Origin: Stutzerimonas kunmingensis
GTDB lineage: Bacteria; Pseudomonadota; Gammaproteobacteria; Pseudomonadales; Pseudomonadaceae
Length of the DNA: 64,000 bases
Assembly: GCF_014764705.1 (NCBI RefSeq)
Contig: NZ_JACXXG010000012.1
Coordinates: 60,941-124,940, forward strand
Direction of reading: 5' to 3'
In this document: piece after piece, positions 63,096-64,000 of the stretch
Position numbering within the stretch: the stretch's first letter is position 1
Layout of the letters: every line of letters begins with the position of its first letter
Position numbers and translations under genes: made by a program
Notes under the pieces: model-generated
The model's input: only the letters and a program-made list of their open reading frames with translations
What the model was told of the DNA's origin: nothing
Database searches by the model: none

Positions 63096-63839
63096 ATGCC
63101 CGGCGATGCTCTCTATACCGACTTGTCGGGTTACTACGACCTCATGTGCGCGGACATCGACTACCGGGCGCAAAGCCACTGTGTCCAGCGATTGCAGCAG
63201 CTGTTCGGCAACGGCGGGACTAGGCATCTGGACCTGGCTTGCGGTACGGGCCCGCACGTCCGCCATTTCATCGATGCCGGCTATACCAGCGGCGGGCTCG
63301 ACATCAACCAGCCGATGCTGGACAGAGCCGCCGCGCGCTGTCCGGAAGCGCAATTTTCCCTGCAGGACATGTGTGGCTTTGCGGTCGAGCAGCCGGCGGA
63401 TCTGATCACCTGCTTTCTTTACTCCATCCACTACAGCGCCGGGCTGGCCAGACTCGAGTCGTGCATCGCCAGCGCGCATGCCGCGTTGGCCCCCGGCGGG
63501 CTGTTCTGCTTCAACGCCGTGGACAAGCGCCGGATCGACAACGCGTCATTCGTCTCGCACACGGCCCGGCATGCGGACGGCCTGTTCACCTTCAGCTCGG
63601 GTTGGCACTACCCGGGGGAAGGGGAGCAGCAACTGCTGAGGCTGCGCATCGGCAGAACCGCGGCGGATCAAAGCCAGGTATGGAACGACGAACACGCGAT
63701 GGTGGCGGTGAGTTTTGCCGAGCTGAGCGAGCTGCTGGCGCCGTACTTCGAAGTGCATGTGCTCGAGCATGACTACGAGAAGATCGTGCCCTGGGACGAG
63801 GTTTCAGGGAACGCGCTATTCGTCTGCGTGAACGCCTGA
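63096..63839 (+). CDS. Class I SAM-dependent methyltransferase
   Basis: 247 residues: LYTDLSGYYDLMCADIDY, motif I HLDLACGTGPHVRHFIDAGY, and LAPGGLFCFNAVDKRRIDNA. Substrate unknown. Followed 37 bases later by the end of a second transposon fragment. Confidence 0.85.
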   Translation: MPGDALYTDLSGYYDLMCADIDYRAQSHCVQRLQQLFGNGGTRHLDLACGTGPHVRHFIDAGYTSGGLDINQPMLDRAAARCPEAQFSLQDMCGFAVEQPADLITCFLYSIHYSAGLARLESCIASAHAALAPGGLFCFNAVDKRRIDNASFVSHTARHADGLFTFSSGWHYPGEGEQQLLRLRIGRTAADQSQVWNDEHAMVAVSFAELSELLAPYFEVHVLEHDYEKIVPWDEVSGNALFVCVNA

Positions 63840-63876
63840 GCGGATGCGCGGATAGGGCAGGGGGCAGAAAAAAGGT

Positions 63877-64000
63877 TCATCGCGCTTTCCCGGGGAAGGC
63901 AGCCTTGATTTTCAGGAAAAAGTATTCCGAGTCCCGAAAACCATAGGCCATACGCTTGATCACCTTGATGCGGTTGTTGACGCCCTCAAGGACGCTGGTA
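63877..64000 (-). CDS. ISL3-family transposase, C-terminal part at window edge
   Basis: Reads TSVLEGVNNRIKVIKRMAYG and FRDSEYFFLKIKAAFPGKAR before a TGA, the well-conserved C terminus of ISL3 (IS204/IS1165) transposases. The remainder lies beyond 64000. Whether the copy is intact cannot be told. Confidence 0.85.
   Translation of the reverse strand, partial: TSVLEGVNNRIKVIKRMAYGFRDSEYFFLKIKAAFPGKAR

Overview
The window is high-GC (roughly low-to-mid 60s % by eye) gammaproteobacterial chromosome. Protein similarity and the order ispF-truD-surE-pcm-(DUF368)-nlpD-rpoS, followed by an RsmZ-type small RNA, point to a pseudomonad, most likely the Pseudomonas stutzeri group (Stutzerimonas). This is recognised from sequence, not from a search.

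Layout. 1-8.9 kb: end of the formaldehyde-detoxification esterase fghA, an ArsR/old-yellow-enzyme pair with its own operator, then the conserved ispF-truD-surE-pcm-DUF368-nlpD-rpoS block and a GacA-controlled RsmZ-like sRNA. 8.9-12 kb: small acidic protein, GNAT-Nudix fusion, sodium:solute symporter. 12-14.3 kb: visibly AT-richer island with a small predicted outer-membrane barrel protein and a two-gene SIR2-HAM1 cassette, the best candidate for an undescribed (probably defence) system. 14.4-26.9 kb: housekeeping and stress genes (truncated hemoglobin, Usp, YajD, YebC, DMT transporter, MOSC protein, dGTPase, ammonium transporter with a sigma-54 promoter, hydroxyacid dehydrogenase, two DUF3597 paralogues, HPF homologue). 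27-30.3 kb: SpoIIAA-like protein, PilJ-type chemoreceptor, parvulin, and a ZapB-like/ZapA pair.

30.3-35.6 kb: glycerol regulon glpF-glpK-glpR-glpD, all on the minus strand, with shared operator-like sequences. 35.7-43.8 kb: DUF1275, SUV3-like RNA helicase, K+ channel, DUF72, stress protein, SDR, SotB-type exporter. 44-56 kb: membrane protein, U32-family rRNA hydroxylase RlhA, CAP protein, PhoD-like phosphatase, a divergent CadR-type MerR/CDF metal module, several small proteins, SPOUT methyltransferase, PRISE-type SDR with divergent HxlR, LysR with divergent quinone reductase. 56.9-64 kb: BdlA-like PAS chemoreceptor, ester-cyclase-like protein, DUF2855, a complete IS1182-family element inserted into the DUF2855/TetR divergent promoter, SRPBCC and methyltransferase genes, and the 3' end of an ISL3-type transposase at the window edge.

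No tRNA, rRNA or CRISPR array was recognised. Two MITE-like inverted-repeat elements (about 15.9 and 18.1 kb) share a terminal motif.
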